From assembly GCA_948474755.1 (NCBI GenBank), contig CAOLHI010002120.1:62001-126000 (forward strand): DNA of 64,000 nt, written 5' to 3'. The notes under the pieces were generated by a model, which did no database searches, was not told where the DNA came from, and was given only the letters and a program-made list of their open reading frames with translations. Position numbers and translations under genes: made by a program. Source of the stretch: Ctenosaura bakeri (Eukaryota > Chordata > Lepidosauria > Squamata > Iguanidae). Shown here in pieces: positions 1-10,895 of this stretch (position 1 is its first letter; each line of letters begins with the position of its first letter).

Positions 1-84
1 CCTCCAAGGAATCCTCCCCTGGCTGGGAGTCCAAGTCAAACTCAGAGTCCCCGTCTGAACTGGCAGCCTGCTCAGCCTGGCTCA
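1..84 (-). other. Partial minus-strand open frame at left edge
   Basis: Reading the minus strand from ATG at 84-82 gives 28 open codons to the window edge, MSQAEQAASSDGDSEFDLDS followed by QPGEDSLE. The acidic, Ser-rich start is typical of N-termini of many nuclear proteins and of some transposon or gag proteins. Too little is visible to decide. The upstream minus-strand sequence (85-170) shows no clear promoter. Confidence 0.2.
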
Positions 85-170
85 TGACAAGTGTAGTGAT
101 GACACCAATCCTAGTGATCCCACTGGAGAGGCAGACCCGAGTCACGACTGAATTACCCTGCACCTGTAAT

Positions 171-665
171 TTAACGTGTGATGGCTTTACTCTTTTTGCA
201 GGGTGATTCTACCTTTTTATTTGTTATTATAGTTAGGAAGTTTTGGTGGAGGAAGACTATCCTCTGGTTTAAGAGCTGCCTGTGACAGTACCTTGTCCTG
301 GTGCCTTGGGCTCCATTGTGGGTGTTTGGGTGATGACCAGCTGGATGAGAGGAGAGTGTGCTCTGCCCCAGAGCAGCTTGTACCATTCAGATTTCTTCAA
401 AGCAATAAAAATTAAAATTATTCCTACAGAAATAGAAAAGTGGAGAAAATAGAAAAGTAGAGTTACTTTAAAACAACTAACAATGTTTCTTGGAATTATA
501 ACTAGAACTAATTATTGTTTAAAAGTTATGCTCCAGACTCTGCAATATCTATGTATAACTTCATACATCTGAAATATAATGACTCAAATCCTGACGAGTC
601 AGTGAGTACTTCCTTAATTTAATACATTTTTAAAAACTTTGCTCTTTAGCTGGAAAATATTCCAG
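171..665. other. Intronic or intergenic, no recognisable feature
   Basis: AT-rich unique-looking sequence. No ORF with coding character, splice pair or identifiable repeat was seen. Confidence 0.5.
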
Positions 666-875
666 ACTTTATTGCTGTTATTGTCATTCTGTGTCTTCAA
701 GTCATTTCCAACTTATGCCAGGCTTAAGGGAAACCTGACACAAGGTTTTCTTGGTAATTTCTTCAGGGGAGGTTTCCTATTACTTTTCTCTGAGGTGAAA
801 CTATTTGAGAGTGTAACTTACTGAAGATCACCTTACAGATCATCCATTAATGGGCAAGGCAACCTCATCCTCACA
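666..875 (-). mobile_element. tRNA-derived SINE, degraded
   Basis: The left end reads as the SINE tail in reverse: GTCTTCAAGTCATTTCCAAC, then AAGGTTTTCTTGGTAATTTC and the CTCTGAGG region before 800. It belongs to the same family as the clearer copies at 10655 and 20553. The tRNA-like head is weak or lost. Confidence 0.6.
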
Positions 876-954
876 TTTTGAAAGTCACAGCAGAAAAAGA
901 AGAAGGGAAGAGGCAGGAGAAGGAAATGCTAATAAACCTAGGCACCTACTTTTT

Positions 955-1390
955 TTGCTGTATTTTTTTCTTGTTTTATTAAAAACATTTTTTATTAAAC
1001 AGGTGTAAAAAAGAATAAGAAAAAGGAACAAATAGCAAAACTACAGAACAATACATAAAACATTAAACTACAGATGAATAATAATAATAATGATAGCAAT
1101 ACAAATAAAAAAGAAAAAAAAACCTAACAAAACTACAAACATCTAACTAAACTACAATAAACAAGAGACTACATATAACTTAAAACTGGTTCCCGTCCTT
1201 GTTGCATACAGCTCTTAGTAAATACTTGTACTTAACCTGTACTTAACTATTAAGTTAATTATTAAAAATCTAAATGAACTTTGTCACTAAGTTTTTGTAA
1301 TCTTATCCCTATTCTCTGAAGACAAATTTACCTAGCTAATAAAAAGTTAATAAAAATACTGGTAATAATTTTTTTTTTCAAAAAAAAAAA
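955..1390. repeat. A-rich low-complexity stretch
   Basis: From about 980 to 1180 the + strand is dominated by A with scattered C, for example repeated ACTACA and AATAAT words. It resembles the decayed 3' tail of a LINE in structure, but no diagnostic motif remains. T/A homopolymers follow at 1370-1390. Confidence 0.4.
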
Positions 1391-2545
1391 TTCTTGGTTT
1401 TGTTCATTTGTCTTGTGTGATGATTTATTAGTGCTGAGTTGAATCTTTTTCTAATGAGACTTTTTCTTTGAAAGTATTAAAGGGGAAAGGGAGTGGTGAA
1501 GAAGTGGAAAAATTGGACCACAGTTCTGAGATGTGAGTGATTTAAATTTCCTTTAAAAATGTTCCCTGTGATGCTGCTGGATGAGGGAGAACTCATTCTG
1601 ACAACTCCCTGCCAATGGTTATGATTTCTCAGCTGAATATAGTGTCATTCCCAGTGGCATTTTGGAGAAAATATGGCAGCTGACAGCAGACACCTCTAAT
1701 GGAGTTCTACCACTATTGCCTGTGAAGTAGCACAATATAAAAGAATTTTTTTTATTGCCATTGCTACCCTAGGTTATGGACTCGTTTGCTATTGGTACAA
1801 AGTGAACAACTCTGCAATTTTTTTCACACATGAAATTGAAAGCTCTTAATTTTTTTTTAATGAATATGAGATAAATTTAAATGGACAGATACAACAGTCC
1901 AGGGATTTAAACAATTAACTTTTAATTAGTATTCACCCATGTTAATGCTGCATGAAGGGTGCCACCTTTTTTCTGGAAAACAACTCATTTTCAGCACCTG
2001 TCTGGTAGGCAGGATTTCACTTGATTTGATAACTGCCTTTTTCCCAGCTTGAGATCCAAGACTCCCCGCATAGGTGAAAAAAAAGAATACAGCTAAAAAT
2101 AATTCATAGTGTTTTTTTAAAAAAATTAACAGCAGTGGATGAAAACAGGACTGAGTTAAGACAGTTCAAATAATACATATGAAAACATGGTACAATGTCA
2201 TCCTCTCCATGTTAAGAGTTACCTGTACTTACTAAAGTTCTCCAGAGAGGATCAGGGAACATTTAATTTCAATTGGTTTTTGGAGAATTCACCCAAATCT
2301 CCTTATAGATCAGATATAAATTACTTGGTATTTCAGAAACTTGAATGCAGGAGAAAGTGAAACTGGCACATTTTCCTATTCATAGAACAGGGTAAAAATG
2401 TCTTGAAAGTTTGCAGAAATTTTGCACCACCCTATAATCATTAATTCGTGAAAAAAAATAAAGTGTTTTGTGATATTTTTAGTACACATATTAGGTGTGG
2501 TGTGGTAATGGAGGAAAGCAGAGCTATTGTGCTCCCCTTCCTATG
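1391..2545. other. Intronic or intergenic, no recognisable feature
   Basis: AT-rich sequence with short homopolymers. I see no gene, no palindrome and no classifiable repeat. Confidence 0.45.
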
Positions 2546-2735
2546 TATTTGTTGTTGTTGTGTGCCTTCAAGTCCTTTCCAACTTATAGCAACCCAAAAC
2601 TGAACCTATTACTGGATTTTCTGGTGCTAAGAGTATATGACACACCCAAGATCATCCAATGGGTTTCCATGGTCAAGCTCTCTAGGATCATAATCCAGTG
2701 CTCAAACTACTACCCAGTGCTGGCTTTCTCCTATG
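2546..2735 (-). mobile_element. tRNA-derived SINE, minus orientation
   Basis: It starts with (TTG)n then GTGTGCCTTCAAGTCCTTTC, followed by CCAACTTATAGCAACCC, GGATTTTCTGGTGCTAAGAG, CCAATGGGTTTCCATGG and a tRNA-like head remnant (GCTCAAACTACTACCCAGTG). The internal Leu-rich open frame over it is chance. Confidence 0.8.
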
Positions 2736-2979
2736 TATTTATTGATACCTAAAGGGAAAGCTAAGCAGGATCAACATGGAGATTGTCAATGAATACCTGG
2801 TGCTATAAGACACATTTCAGAGGAAGGAACTGTCAAAACCTCCTTTGAGTATTCCTCTCCTGAGAAAACCCTATGGAATTCATGGGGTCACCCAAAGTTG
2901 ACAGCTGACTTGAAGACACACACATATATATGCACACTTGGAAGGCATTGCACCATTCTTTGGATTTGTGGCACTCTTT

Positions 2980-3487
2980 GGCCCTGTTCACACGGGGGGA
3001 GCCAAAACGGGGCGGCACACACAGGGGCGGAGATTACCTGCGTGCGGTTTGCTCCGTCCCTGCTCCGTCCCTGTGGGGAGCGCGGCTCTGCTGCTCCACA
3101 TGCCGCCGAATTTCGGCAGCTTTCAGCGGCGTTCGGTGGCGCCCAAAATGGCGGCTGGTGGCTTCCGGCGGCGCTCCGCCAATCAGGGCAGCGCGCCAGC
3201 CAGAAGCCTGCCCCCGGGTAGATCTGCAGAGACACACTAATGCATCTCTGCAGATTCACACCGGGAGCAGCCGCGGATTAGTGCGGGCCAGTTTCATAAA
3301 AACCACCTGGGAAGGTGGTTTTTAAAAAACTCGCAGCACCACCCTTGCGGCTGCACTCGGGCAGCACTAGAGCGGTTGGAGGTGTGGAGCCTCACCTTTT
3401 CCAACCGCACTAGATCGCCCCGCGGTGTGAATGACCTCCGTCTCCGATCGTCTGGACACGGAGTTTTACCCCCGTGTGGAAATGGCC
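2980..3487. mobile_element. GC-rich non-autonomous DNA transposon, GGCC termini
   Basis: A 508-bp island of high GC in AT-rich DNA. The left end is GGCCCTGTTCACACGGGGGG. The right end reversed is GGCCATTTCCACACGGGGG. Both ends are flanked by TTT (2977-2979 and 3488-3490), a possible 3-bp target duplication. Internally there is a palindrome around 3216-3262 built on two copies of TCTGCAGA-type arms. It shares layout with the elements at 56853 and 60377 (AAATGG..GGCTGGTGG..CCAATC-type block, then the central palindrome). The overlapping open frames on both strands here follow from GC content. Confidence 0.72.
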
Positions 3488-4248
3488 TTTATCATAGCAG
3501 TGTATATACTGCTGGCCTACCTGACATTAAATAGACATTAGTTGTACAGAATGCACCTTTCTTCATTAACTAACATCTCACCAGGAGATTCCAGTTTAAT
3601 AGCTATAAGAAATTACCCATACTCTGCTATCTACAGAATGAATAGTAAGGGGAATAGAAAATTAAAATTATGGGATCAAGAAGAAAATTCATGACAGAGG
3701 AATAAAGGAGTACTGGAACTTGCAATGATGTAAAAAAACCTCAAGCACTTTTTCCTTTTCTTAAAAAAAAAAAGGAGAGTTTCAGATTCAGGCAATATCA
3801 TATCAACAAAGCAAACTGGAAAGTGTATAATAAATTGCATTATGCAGAATGAGAGATAAAATACTCAATACTTCTGGCAATCTGTAAAAGTCTGTTACTT
3901 GAGTATGATATGTCCTATTAATATTTTTATAAAAACAGATAATGTTTGGGTTTATTAGCTGGAGACTTCATACTCTTCTGGCTCTGTACCTAGACAGTAT
4001 AATTCTATGGTAGTTTACATAGGTTTTATGAACATGACTCTGAATATAGGTACTTGATACTACAGTTAAAAAAATATGATGTGACTAGGCTGAGAATGTC
4101 CTTTGATAACCCACAGAGCTACTGCCAGTCTGGTAATGGTGGCGGATGGCTATTGTGTCAGTAGCACATCCCTTTTCTACACAAGGAGCCCTATCTTCTT
4201 TTGTATCTGATCACCCTCCCCTCCCAATTCTTCTCCAGTTTAGATCAT
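3488..4248. other. Intronic, no recognisable feature
   Basis: AT-rich sequence with A/T runs near 3762 and 4070. No supported gene or repeat. Confidence 0.45.
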
Positions 4249-4404
4249 GAATTGAGTAGGGATGGGACAAATCCAGAATTTTCTGAACCCAAATCCAGAT
4301 CCACATCCTTGGAAGATTCTGGGAATTAACAAATCTCGAATCTTTTGAATCCTTTTTTAAAAGAAGAGTTTAAAAAGCAAGGGAAGGAAGGATAATCTTG
4401 GGCA

Positions 4405-4480
4405 AGACACACTCTCTCAGCCATAGCAAAAGCGTAGGCAAAGGCAAGCCTCCCTCTGAAGAAATCTGGCCAGGACAATT
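4405..4480 (+). mobile_element. SINE fragment inside the hAT element
   Basis: TTGGGCAAGACACACTCTCT, CAGCC and then GGCAAAGGCAAGCCTCC correspond to the core and downstream part of the tRNA-derived SINE in plus orientation. Both ends are missing. Confidence 0.4.
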
Positions 4481-4526
4481 GTCCTAGTTTTGCCTCAAGA
4501 TCTCCTCAGATTGAAAATGACATGAA

Positions 4527-4751
4527 GGCCCTTTCTACACAGGCAGGAAAATGTGGATTAACCCACATTGTCTTGGATGTGTAAACAGGATCACTACAGT
4601 ACAGAGCTAATCCAGGTTAAAACTGGATTTTCTTTGCATAGCTCCTGTGGCATCCTGGGGTTTGTAGTTTGATGGTGCACCAGCACACTTTGGCAGAGAA
4701 AGCTGTGACACCTTTAAAACTACAAACCCCAGAATTGTGTCTGAAAGAGCT
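4527..4751. mobile_element. GGCC-terminal MITE, nested
   Basis: The left end is GGCCCTTTCTACACAGGC. The right end reversed, AGCTCTTTCAGACAC, is a decayed match. The centre holds the inverted pair GGGGTTTGTAGTTT / AAACTACAAACCCC around 4657-4731, so the element folds back on itself. The CR1 tail begins 2 bp after it. Confidence 0.55.
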
Positions 4752-4753
4752 TT

Positions 4754-5468
4754 AGAATCATAGAATCATAGAATCATAGAAATGTAGAGTTGGAAGAGAC
4801 CACAGGGGCCATCCAGTCCAACCTCCTGCCATGCAGGAACACCCTCAAAGCGCTCCCGACAGATGGCCATCTAGCCTCTGCTTAAAAACCTCCAAGGAAG
4901 GAGACTCCACTACACTCCGAGGCAGCATATTCCACTGCCGGACAGCCCTGACTGTCAGGAAGTTCTTCCCGAGGTTCAGGTGGAATCTCCTTTCCTGCAG
5001 CTTGAATCCATTGCTCCTTGTCCTGGTCTCTGGAGCAGCAGAAAACAAGTCCACTCCCTCTTCTACATGGCATCCCTTCAAATATTTAAACATGGCTATC
5101 ATGCCCCCTCTTAACCTTTTCTTCTGCAGACTAAACATACCCAGCTCTCTAAGTCTGTCCTCATAGAGCTTCATGGCTTCCAGGCCCCTCACCATTTTGG
5201 TCGCCCTCCTCTGAACTTGCTCCAGCTTGACCATGTCCTTCTTGAATTGGGGTGCCCAGAACTGGACACAGTATTCAAGATGAGGTCTAACCAAAGCAGA
5301 GTAGAGTGGTACCAGTACCTCCCTCGATCTGGACACCATACTCCTATTGATGCAGCTGAGAATTGCATTGGCTTTCTTGGCTGCCGCATCACACTGCTGA
5401 CTCATGTTCAGCTTGTGGTCTATGAAGACTCCTAGATCCCTTTCACACGTACTGCTATCCAGCCATTT
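4754..5468 (-). pseudogene. CR1 LINE 3' end with RT C-terminal remnant
   Basis: On the minus strand an open frame reads [20 protein letters not shown] and continues through [20 protein letters not shown] to [13 protein letters not shown]. This is the C-terminal part of CR1 ORF2 (thumb and connection after the RT domain). It ends with three ATTCTATG-type units (4754-4780), the typical CR1 3' microsatellite. The 5' part, with endonuclease and catalytic RT, is absent, as in most CR1 copies. The frame is intact over about 210 codons, so the copy is fairly young, and it interrupts the hAT element at 4257. Confidence 0.9.
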
Positions 5469-5838
5469 GCAAGGGAGCTGTGCAAAGGAATGTTTCAGCT
5501 GTCCTTGAAATCTCAAGACTAGCTTCCAGTCAAGTGCTGAACTTAAATATTAAATGTTCAATTTAAATATCTTAGAATACATCCCCAGATGTAATTTCTG
5601 AAATTGTTAGCATGGGCCATTCTTACTCCAAGGGAAAAACTCACCTACTTGCCATCTCCTCTTGTGTGTCTGGTCTCTTAGGTTTTCAGGCGTCCTGGTC
5701 TCCAACAAACTATTTGGTTGGTGGTTTCAAAATATTTGGTTTGCCTATTTTGGCACAGGGATTCGGATTTGCAGATCTCGAATCCTTGCCCAGGATTCGA
5801 GGATTTGAGGATTTGGTTGGCCCATCCCTAGAACTGAG

Positions 5839-7463
5839 TTATAGAAGATTTTCCTGGTCTAACCTCCCCACTCTTTTACCCAGTCTCTACACTTCCTTCG
5901 CCTTCCATTTCAACAGTTGTCATCTGGTACAGCAGAAGTGATGATAACCTGGTCACAGACTAGGGACGCAATTTTTGTAAATGTTATTCTCTCAGGCAAG
6001 AATGAATAATGTTATCGTTTTCCTCCTTGCTGTTAGAAGGTCATGGGAAACCGCTCAGTGTTCTAAGATTATTGGCAGTTTATTCTGTGCAAAACAATGT
6101 TTTCTACATTTTTGCACACAAAACTGGATTTTTTTGAACAGAAAATATTTTTGTAGATGTAGCTGCGCTGGTCAGAAAAAGCTGTGTTCTGCATAGGAGA
6201 CTTGTTTTCTCTACAGATAATGCCTTTTGCCATGAACAAGTCAACATGTATTTTTTACACAGAAAAAGTCCTGGACTTGACCTACGATTCTCCTGGTCAG
6301 GTTTCCTCTCACTGAAAAAAATCTGTTCTTGACCATTTTTCAAATATTTTCAAATATTCTTTCCATTCCTAACAAAGACAGATAAGAAGAATGGAAAGAT
6401 ATCCTACTGGTAATACATTAATTCCCCAAAATATCCAGGTTTGGGATTTTTTTTGACATCCAGAATGCTTCTGATGTGCTAGGGGGAGATGGAGAGTAAG
6501 ATTTCTCTCTTCTGTTCTTCTCATGGTCTCATGTTCTTCTCATGTGCTGAAAGGTAAGTTGTTAGCGTTAGGGTTAGAACAGAAAGAAACTCAAGCGGAT
6601 GTGAAGTGACAATGGGATGTAAAACATGAATTAGTTTGTGTTCCTGAGCTAAGTGGGAAACACAGTTTTTGCTTTTCCGTGTTGCAAGGTGGCAAGGGTT
6701 GGTTATTTTTATTTTTATTTTTTTGTCTGTCTCAGACAATTTGCAGGGGCCAATTTCTGTACCCTTCTTTAAATGTGCAAAATATAAAACAAAATTAACT
6801 GCTGCTTCTTTGCATGGACTGTTAAAAGTAGAAGCAAGGGATGACTTCTTTGTGTCTTTGTGATGAAGAAGCCTGTCTTTCTTGGTTCACTGTGTCAAGG
6901 CAATCTGTCTCCACTATAAACAAGAGATTGTTAAAAAATTCTTTGTATTCCTGTGGTGGATAGGGTGAAGGAATCTACATACATGTGCTTGTAAATGAAT
7001 TGCAAGTTGACTCAGAAACGAACACATTTCGTCTTTTAAGGGAAATAGCTCAGTTTATTCCTTAGCTATTCCAGTGTGAGTTGAGTGGAGAGATAATTCC
7101 CATTTTGAGGAAAGGGTATTTGTTCGCTATGCTACCTGTGTTCTATGGAAGAAATACTCCCTTTTGTTAGTGGTGAATCTACAGCCCAGCAGTTTTACTA
7201 TGTGACTCTGGCATTATGGGAAAGTTATGTGTGAAAGAAAGAGGTTTTTTCTCTGTCTCTCCCACTCTTGTCTTTCTCTTAGACACTCACATATGAATAA
7301 CAATAAACCCCTCTTGAGCTATCTTCTGTTGTATATAAAAAGCACCCATAATACTGATTTTTCTTTGCAAAATTGTAAGAAGACTTGCATTCAATTGCCT
7401 GAATACACTTTACTATGCTAGATGGTAGGCATATAGCCAATGAGTAACTGCAGTGGTCACATT
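5839..7463. other. Intronic, with a T-rich degenerate repeat at 6060-6355
   Basis: The section 6060-6355 repeats variants of TGTGCAAAA and TTTTTGCACAC in both orientations, similar to 8800-9080 (see findings). The remainder is unremarkable AT-rich DNA; short open frames in it show no known motif. Confidence 0.4.
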
Positions 7464-7471
7464 CTACTTGG

Positions 7472-8201
7472 CAGTGATGTATTTAAGTCTTTTACTCCAA
7501 GTCTCAAGTCAAATCTCAAGTCTCTACCTTCAAGTCTTAAGTCAAGTCTCAAGTCTGGAAGCCAACTTTATACCCCAATCAAAATTTCAGAATTAATGCA
7601 CAGAGTGAAATAAATTCAGTTTTAACAGTTTAAGCAGAGTCGGCTCTCCACATTTGCAATTTTGCCATCTGCAGCTTCGGAAGTGGAGAATAGGACCCTA
7701 TCTTCCTCCCCATTACTGAAGATTCAAAAGCTTTAATAGGAAGAATTCTTCCTGTTGCCTAATACATTTACTGTTCCCCTCTGAGAAATGCACCCTGCAC
7801 TCTGGGGGCGAGTCTTGCCTTTTGTTCTTAGGAAATGTTTTAGAAGGCTCCTCCAATATGCAGCGAGGACAGGCTGCTGAGCAGACCTCAAGCCTGCCTC
7901 AAGCCCATTGCCTAACGTGTTTTCTGTTCCCCTCTGAGAAATGCACCCACACTTTGGGCTTGAGAGAGATTGTCATGTGACTAGTAGGCAAAAAGAGATG
8001 GAGACGTTGTTCAAAGTTGTAAAGTTTCTGGATGAATGTATTATGTTAAACTGAAACAAGGGCATCAAGTCAGTCATTAAATATATACAAGTTGAGTCGA
8101 GTCAGTGCATCATTTATGGCTGAGTCAAGTCCGAGTTGGGTCACAGAAGTGACTTAAGTCTGACTTCACTCCAAATCTATTGATTCAAGTCTACATCACT
8201 G
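7472..8201. mobile_element. Non-autonomous hAT element with perfect 8-bp target duplication
   Basis: The left terminus CAGTGATGTATTTAAGTCT pairs with right terminus CAGTGATGTAGACTTGAAT (read reversed). Both sides are flanked by CTACTTGG (7464-7471 and 8202-8209), an exact 8-bp duplication. CAGTG at the tip fits hAT consensus ends. Sub-terminal AAGTCTCAAGTC / TTGAGTCGAGTC repeats sit at both ends, and a block starting CTGTTCCCCTCTGAGAAATG occurs twice (about 7772 and 7924). No transposase frame remains. A truncated relative lies at 34285-34606. Confidence 0.88.
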
Positions 8202-8209
8202 CTACTTGG

Positions 8210-8775
8210 CCCTCTGATTCACAAGGAGAATAATTCTATTTGGATTGACAGTGGAGAGAGTAACATCTGCTTGTGGAGCAACCACCATTCTCACTGTGGT
8301 TAGGATGGAAGGCAGAAGAAGGTAGTTTATTTATTTATTTTTGTTTATTTATTTATTTAATTTTATTCAATTTTTTCCCCTCCCAGTAACTGCAGTCCTG
8401 CTTTTCATTACAGTTAAGATTGCAGCTGAAATTGATCAACAACCCAACACCTAGCTTTTCATTCACCACCTCAGACCAACATGGAGAAGAAAGCATTTTA
8501 CGGCTGTTTTATTATATATCAATATATTGCCTGATTTTTAAAATGCTGGTTTTCTGCACAGGTTCTGATTACGTCAAGTAAGGCTGGATTGTCAATGCTG
8601 CAACTACAAATACATCAGAGTCCTTAATATCCCCATACTGCTGCTGTCACTAGGAATATTAATATTAACAATTTCATTCTCACAAGTGAGAATAGTTTCT
8701 AGTTTTCTCACCACTGTAGAGAAAACAAATTCTCAATATTTCCACATTCTGAAGCATTTCAGGAAATTATTCTGT
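8210..8775. other. Intronic, AT-rich with a TTTA microsatellite
   Basis: A TTTATTTA run spans 8326-8362. Otherwise no recognisable feature. Confidence 0.45.
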
Positions 8776-9085
8776 GAGAAATAATCAATAAAACCATGTA
8801 TTTAATTCTCTGTGTGTAAGGTTGTGTTCTTTTTTTGCACAGGGTTTTTTGGGTGTAAAATTTTTGTTCTGCAAAATTGCTACTTTTTCTACGTGGTTTC
8901 TGTTATGCAAGACTGCTGTTTTCTCTGTAAGAATTTTGTTGTCAAAGATTGCTATTTTTTTTTGTGTAGAAAAGCGCAGTCTTGCTTGAGCTTCCCTGCC
9001 ACGTGACTGCCTGGAAAACAGTGGGTTTTGTACAACCCTCACCAATTCTCATAGGAATTTTTTTTTCTGTGCAAATGTTCATATA
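8776..9085. repeat. Degenerate T-rich periodic repeat
   Basis: Roughly 25-35-bp units built on TTTTT-GTGCA / TGCAAAATTGCTACTTTTT / AAGATTGCTATTTTTTT follow one another. The unit pattern resembles 6060-6355, 36120-36290 and 38085-38170. No coding significance is inferred from the open frames that cross it. Confidence 0.4.
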
Positions 9086-9996
9086 TTGGGTGAAGAACTG
9101 TACAAAATTCTCTCCACTGTATTATTCTTCTCAAATGGGTTTCCCAGCTGTTGAGACCTCGTCCCCCCTTTTGAAGCCAAGAAATGAATAATCGTGAATA
9201 GCATTTCCATTCCTATCCCCCTTTTATTATAGTGCCATTAAGGAAAAGGTGGTTTCTGGAGAGAAGTAGATCTCTCTTGCCCCATGGAATGACAGCACAT
9301 ACTATCCTTTAATATTTCATTTCCCAGAAGATGGATTGGATAAAGAGTGGATGGTACGTTGAGGTTGCTGCATTTGAGACACTGGTCTTGGTCATGCCAG
9401 CTGGGATGAAGACAGGAGGTATTCTCAGAGCTGCTCTCTCCATCAGCTCTGTTCCCAACGAAGACTTCCTTTTGCCCAGTGAAACCAAATCCCTCCCCAA
9501 AGGGGGAGCTTAAAAGGCCCCCCAGATTTTGGAACTGCTTCAGGGAGCCAACCACCTTACTCTGCCCCGATGTCCAGGAACACATACTGTTCATATCTTC
9601 TTTTCAGCTATACTAGCACCGTTAGGGAATTATTTAAAACAGCATTCATGTGTTGCATCTCTTTTGTACAAATGTAAACAAACTATTTCTAAGTAAGGGT
9701 TTATTTTCCTTCTGTACCACTACCGTAAAATAAGACTGCCCCTAATATTGTTAAATCCAACTGCACAGGCCTCGGCAGGCAAAGCAAGTGATAATGAATA
9801 CAGTGCAGAATTGAATCCTCTAAAATAAATAACTCTGGAGATTTGATTTCATTCAATCCCATCTGAAGTGAAACTGCCCAGGAATAAAGAATAGCATGAG
9901 AAGCCATGCCAGCCCTGGCTTTCACACCTTCTCTGAGGATTATTCATTCGCAATGTTCAATTATTTTTCATTATAGTTTTTCTTTTTTGGTTCCAG
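9086..9996. other. AGBL1: Intron immediately upstream of exon A
   Basis: No classifiable element. It ends in a T-rich tract (9963-9989) and TTCCAG acceptor at 9991-9996. Minus-strand open frames at 9238-9600 have no recognisable motif. Confidence 0.5.
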
Positions 9997-10126
9997 CCAG
10001 CGCTGTTCCTTGAGTGGGGATGACTTGAACAGGCAATGGCTGAATCCCAGTCCTGCACACCAACCCACCATTTACCACACCAAAGGACTGCTTTACTACC
10101 TCAGCAGCCAAGGCCGAACTCCAGTG
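9997..10126 (+). CDS. AGBL1: Cytosolic carboxypeptidase exon A (AGBL1-like)
   Basis: Internal exon of an M14-family cytosolic carboxypeptidase, enzymes that trim C-terminal glutamates from tubulin and other proteins. It reads [19 protein letters not shown] and on through [18 protein letters not shown]. The DLNRQW motif holds the Asn-Arg pair that binds the substrate carboxylate in M14 enzymes. A pyrimidine-rich tract ends in TTCCAG at 9991-9996, and the donor GTG|GTGAGT follows 10126. The exon enters with a split codon (last base) and leaves in phase 0. The TTG at 10010 is an internal Leu, not a start. Identity as AGBL1 (CCP4) rather than AGTPBP1 (CCP1) rests on remembered family differences and the very large introns; CCP1 is the main alternative. 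The first zinc ligands (HxxE) must lie in an upstream exon outside the window. Confidence 0.85.
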
Positions 10127-10261
10127 GTGAGTCTCTGCAATTTGTACTTTTGTCTTCATCCGTTTTATCCTTCCCTGTTGTTTTCTGCTTCCACAAAATC
10201 TAGTTCTTGAGGAAAAGAAAGAGACTGGTGAGATCAAATCACACATTCTGTGATTGTTTTC

Positions 10262-10495
10262 TACAAGTACAAGCCCTCGGTATCTGCTAGGGTTTGGTTC
10301 CAGGATACTCACGGATACCAACATTCGTGGATGTTGAAGTCCCATTATGTACACTGGTGTACTAAAATGGCATCTCTTATTAAAATATGGCAAAATCAAA
10401 GTTTGCTCTTTGGATTTTTTTAAAAATATTTTCAAGTCATATTGGTTGAATCCATGGATACAGAATCCTCAGACATACAGTCGCTACAGTCAACT
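10262..10495. mobile_element. Tigger/pogo-like MITE
   Basis: Left part AGCCCTCGGTATCTGCTAGG, then GGTTCCAGGATACTCACGGA; right part GGTTGAATCCATGGATACAG. These match the arrangement of Tigger-type (Tc1/mariner, pogo branch) elements, whose ends carry CCCTCGGTATCCG-like inverted repeats. The ends are worn, so limits are approximate. It lies about 140 bp into the intron after exon A. Confidence 0.55.
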
Positions 10496-10654
10496 CACAC
10501 CTGAATCCTGTAACATATCCCCAACTAAATCATTCCTATTGAATCAACTGTTGAATAGTAAGTCATGTAGGTAAATCTCCTTGGTTCAATGAGGTTGCTT
10601 TTGGGCCTATCCAAACTATTGCAGAAAAGCAATATTCCTTGCAACAGATCCATT

Positions 10655-10895
10655 GGGTTTTGTTGTTGTGTGTCTTCAAGTCATTTCTGAGTTATGACAC
10701 CCTAAGGTGCACTTAACCCAGGGTTTTCTTGGCAAGATTTGTTTAGAGGGAGTTTGTCTTTGCCTTCCTCTGAGTCTGAGAGAGTGCAGCTTGCTCAAGG
10801 TCACTGAGTGGGTTTCCATGGTTAAGCATGGTTTCAAACCTTGGTCTCTAGAGCCGTAGACCAACACTCAAATTACTACACCACTCTGCATCTCA
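10655..10895 (-). mobile_element. tRNA-derived SINE, nearly full length
   Basis: Reversed copy: tail TTGTTGTTGTGTGTCTTCAA, GACACCCTAAGG, GGGTTTTCTTGGCAAGATTT, CTCAAGGTCACTGAGTGGG core, and head ending with B-box-like GTTTCAAACC and A-box region near 10860-10895. About 240 bp. The order is tRNA-like head, CORE-like middle and RTE-like tail when read on the minus strand. Confidence 0.85.

Larger units (their letters stand above)
4257..5830. mobile_element. hAT-type DNA transposon carrying nested insertions
   Basis: The left terminus is TAGGGATGGGACAAATCC; the right terminus reversed is TAGGGATGGGCCAACCAAAT. The 8-bp flanks are GAATTGAG (4249-4256) and GAACTGAG (5831-5838), 7 of 8 identical, as expected for a hAT insertion. 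Sub-terminal AATC/GATT words (AGATTCTGGGAATT, GGATTCGAGGATTTGAGG) repeat at both ends. Inside lie a SINE fragment (about 4405-4480), a GGCC-type MITE (4527-4751) and a CR1 3' end (4754-5468). No transposase is left. Confidence 0.7.

Noticed and set aside
2898..3325. Cluster of overlapping open frames on both strands, up to 131 codons, in a CpG-rich island
   Set aside because: They lie within a GC-rich inverted-repeat element with flanking duplications; frames overlap in several phases and match no protein. High GC removes stop codons by chance. A CpG-island promoter was considered and dropped for the same reason.
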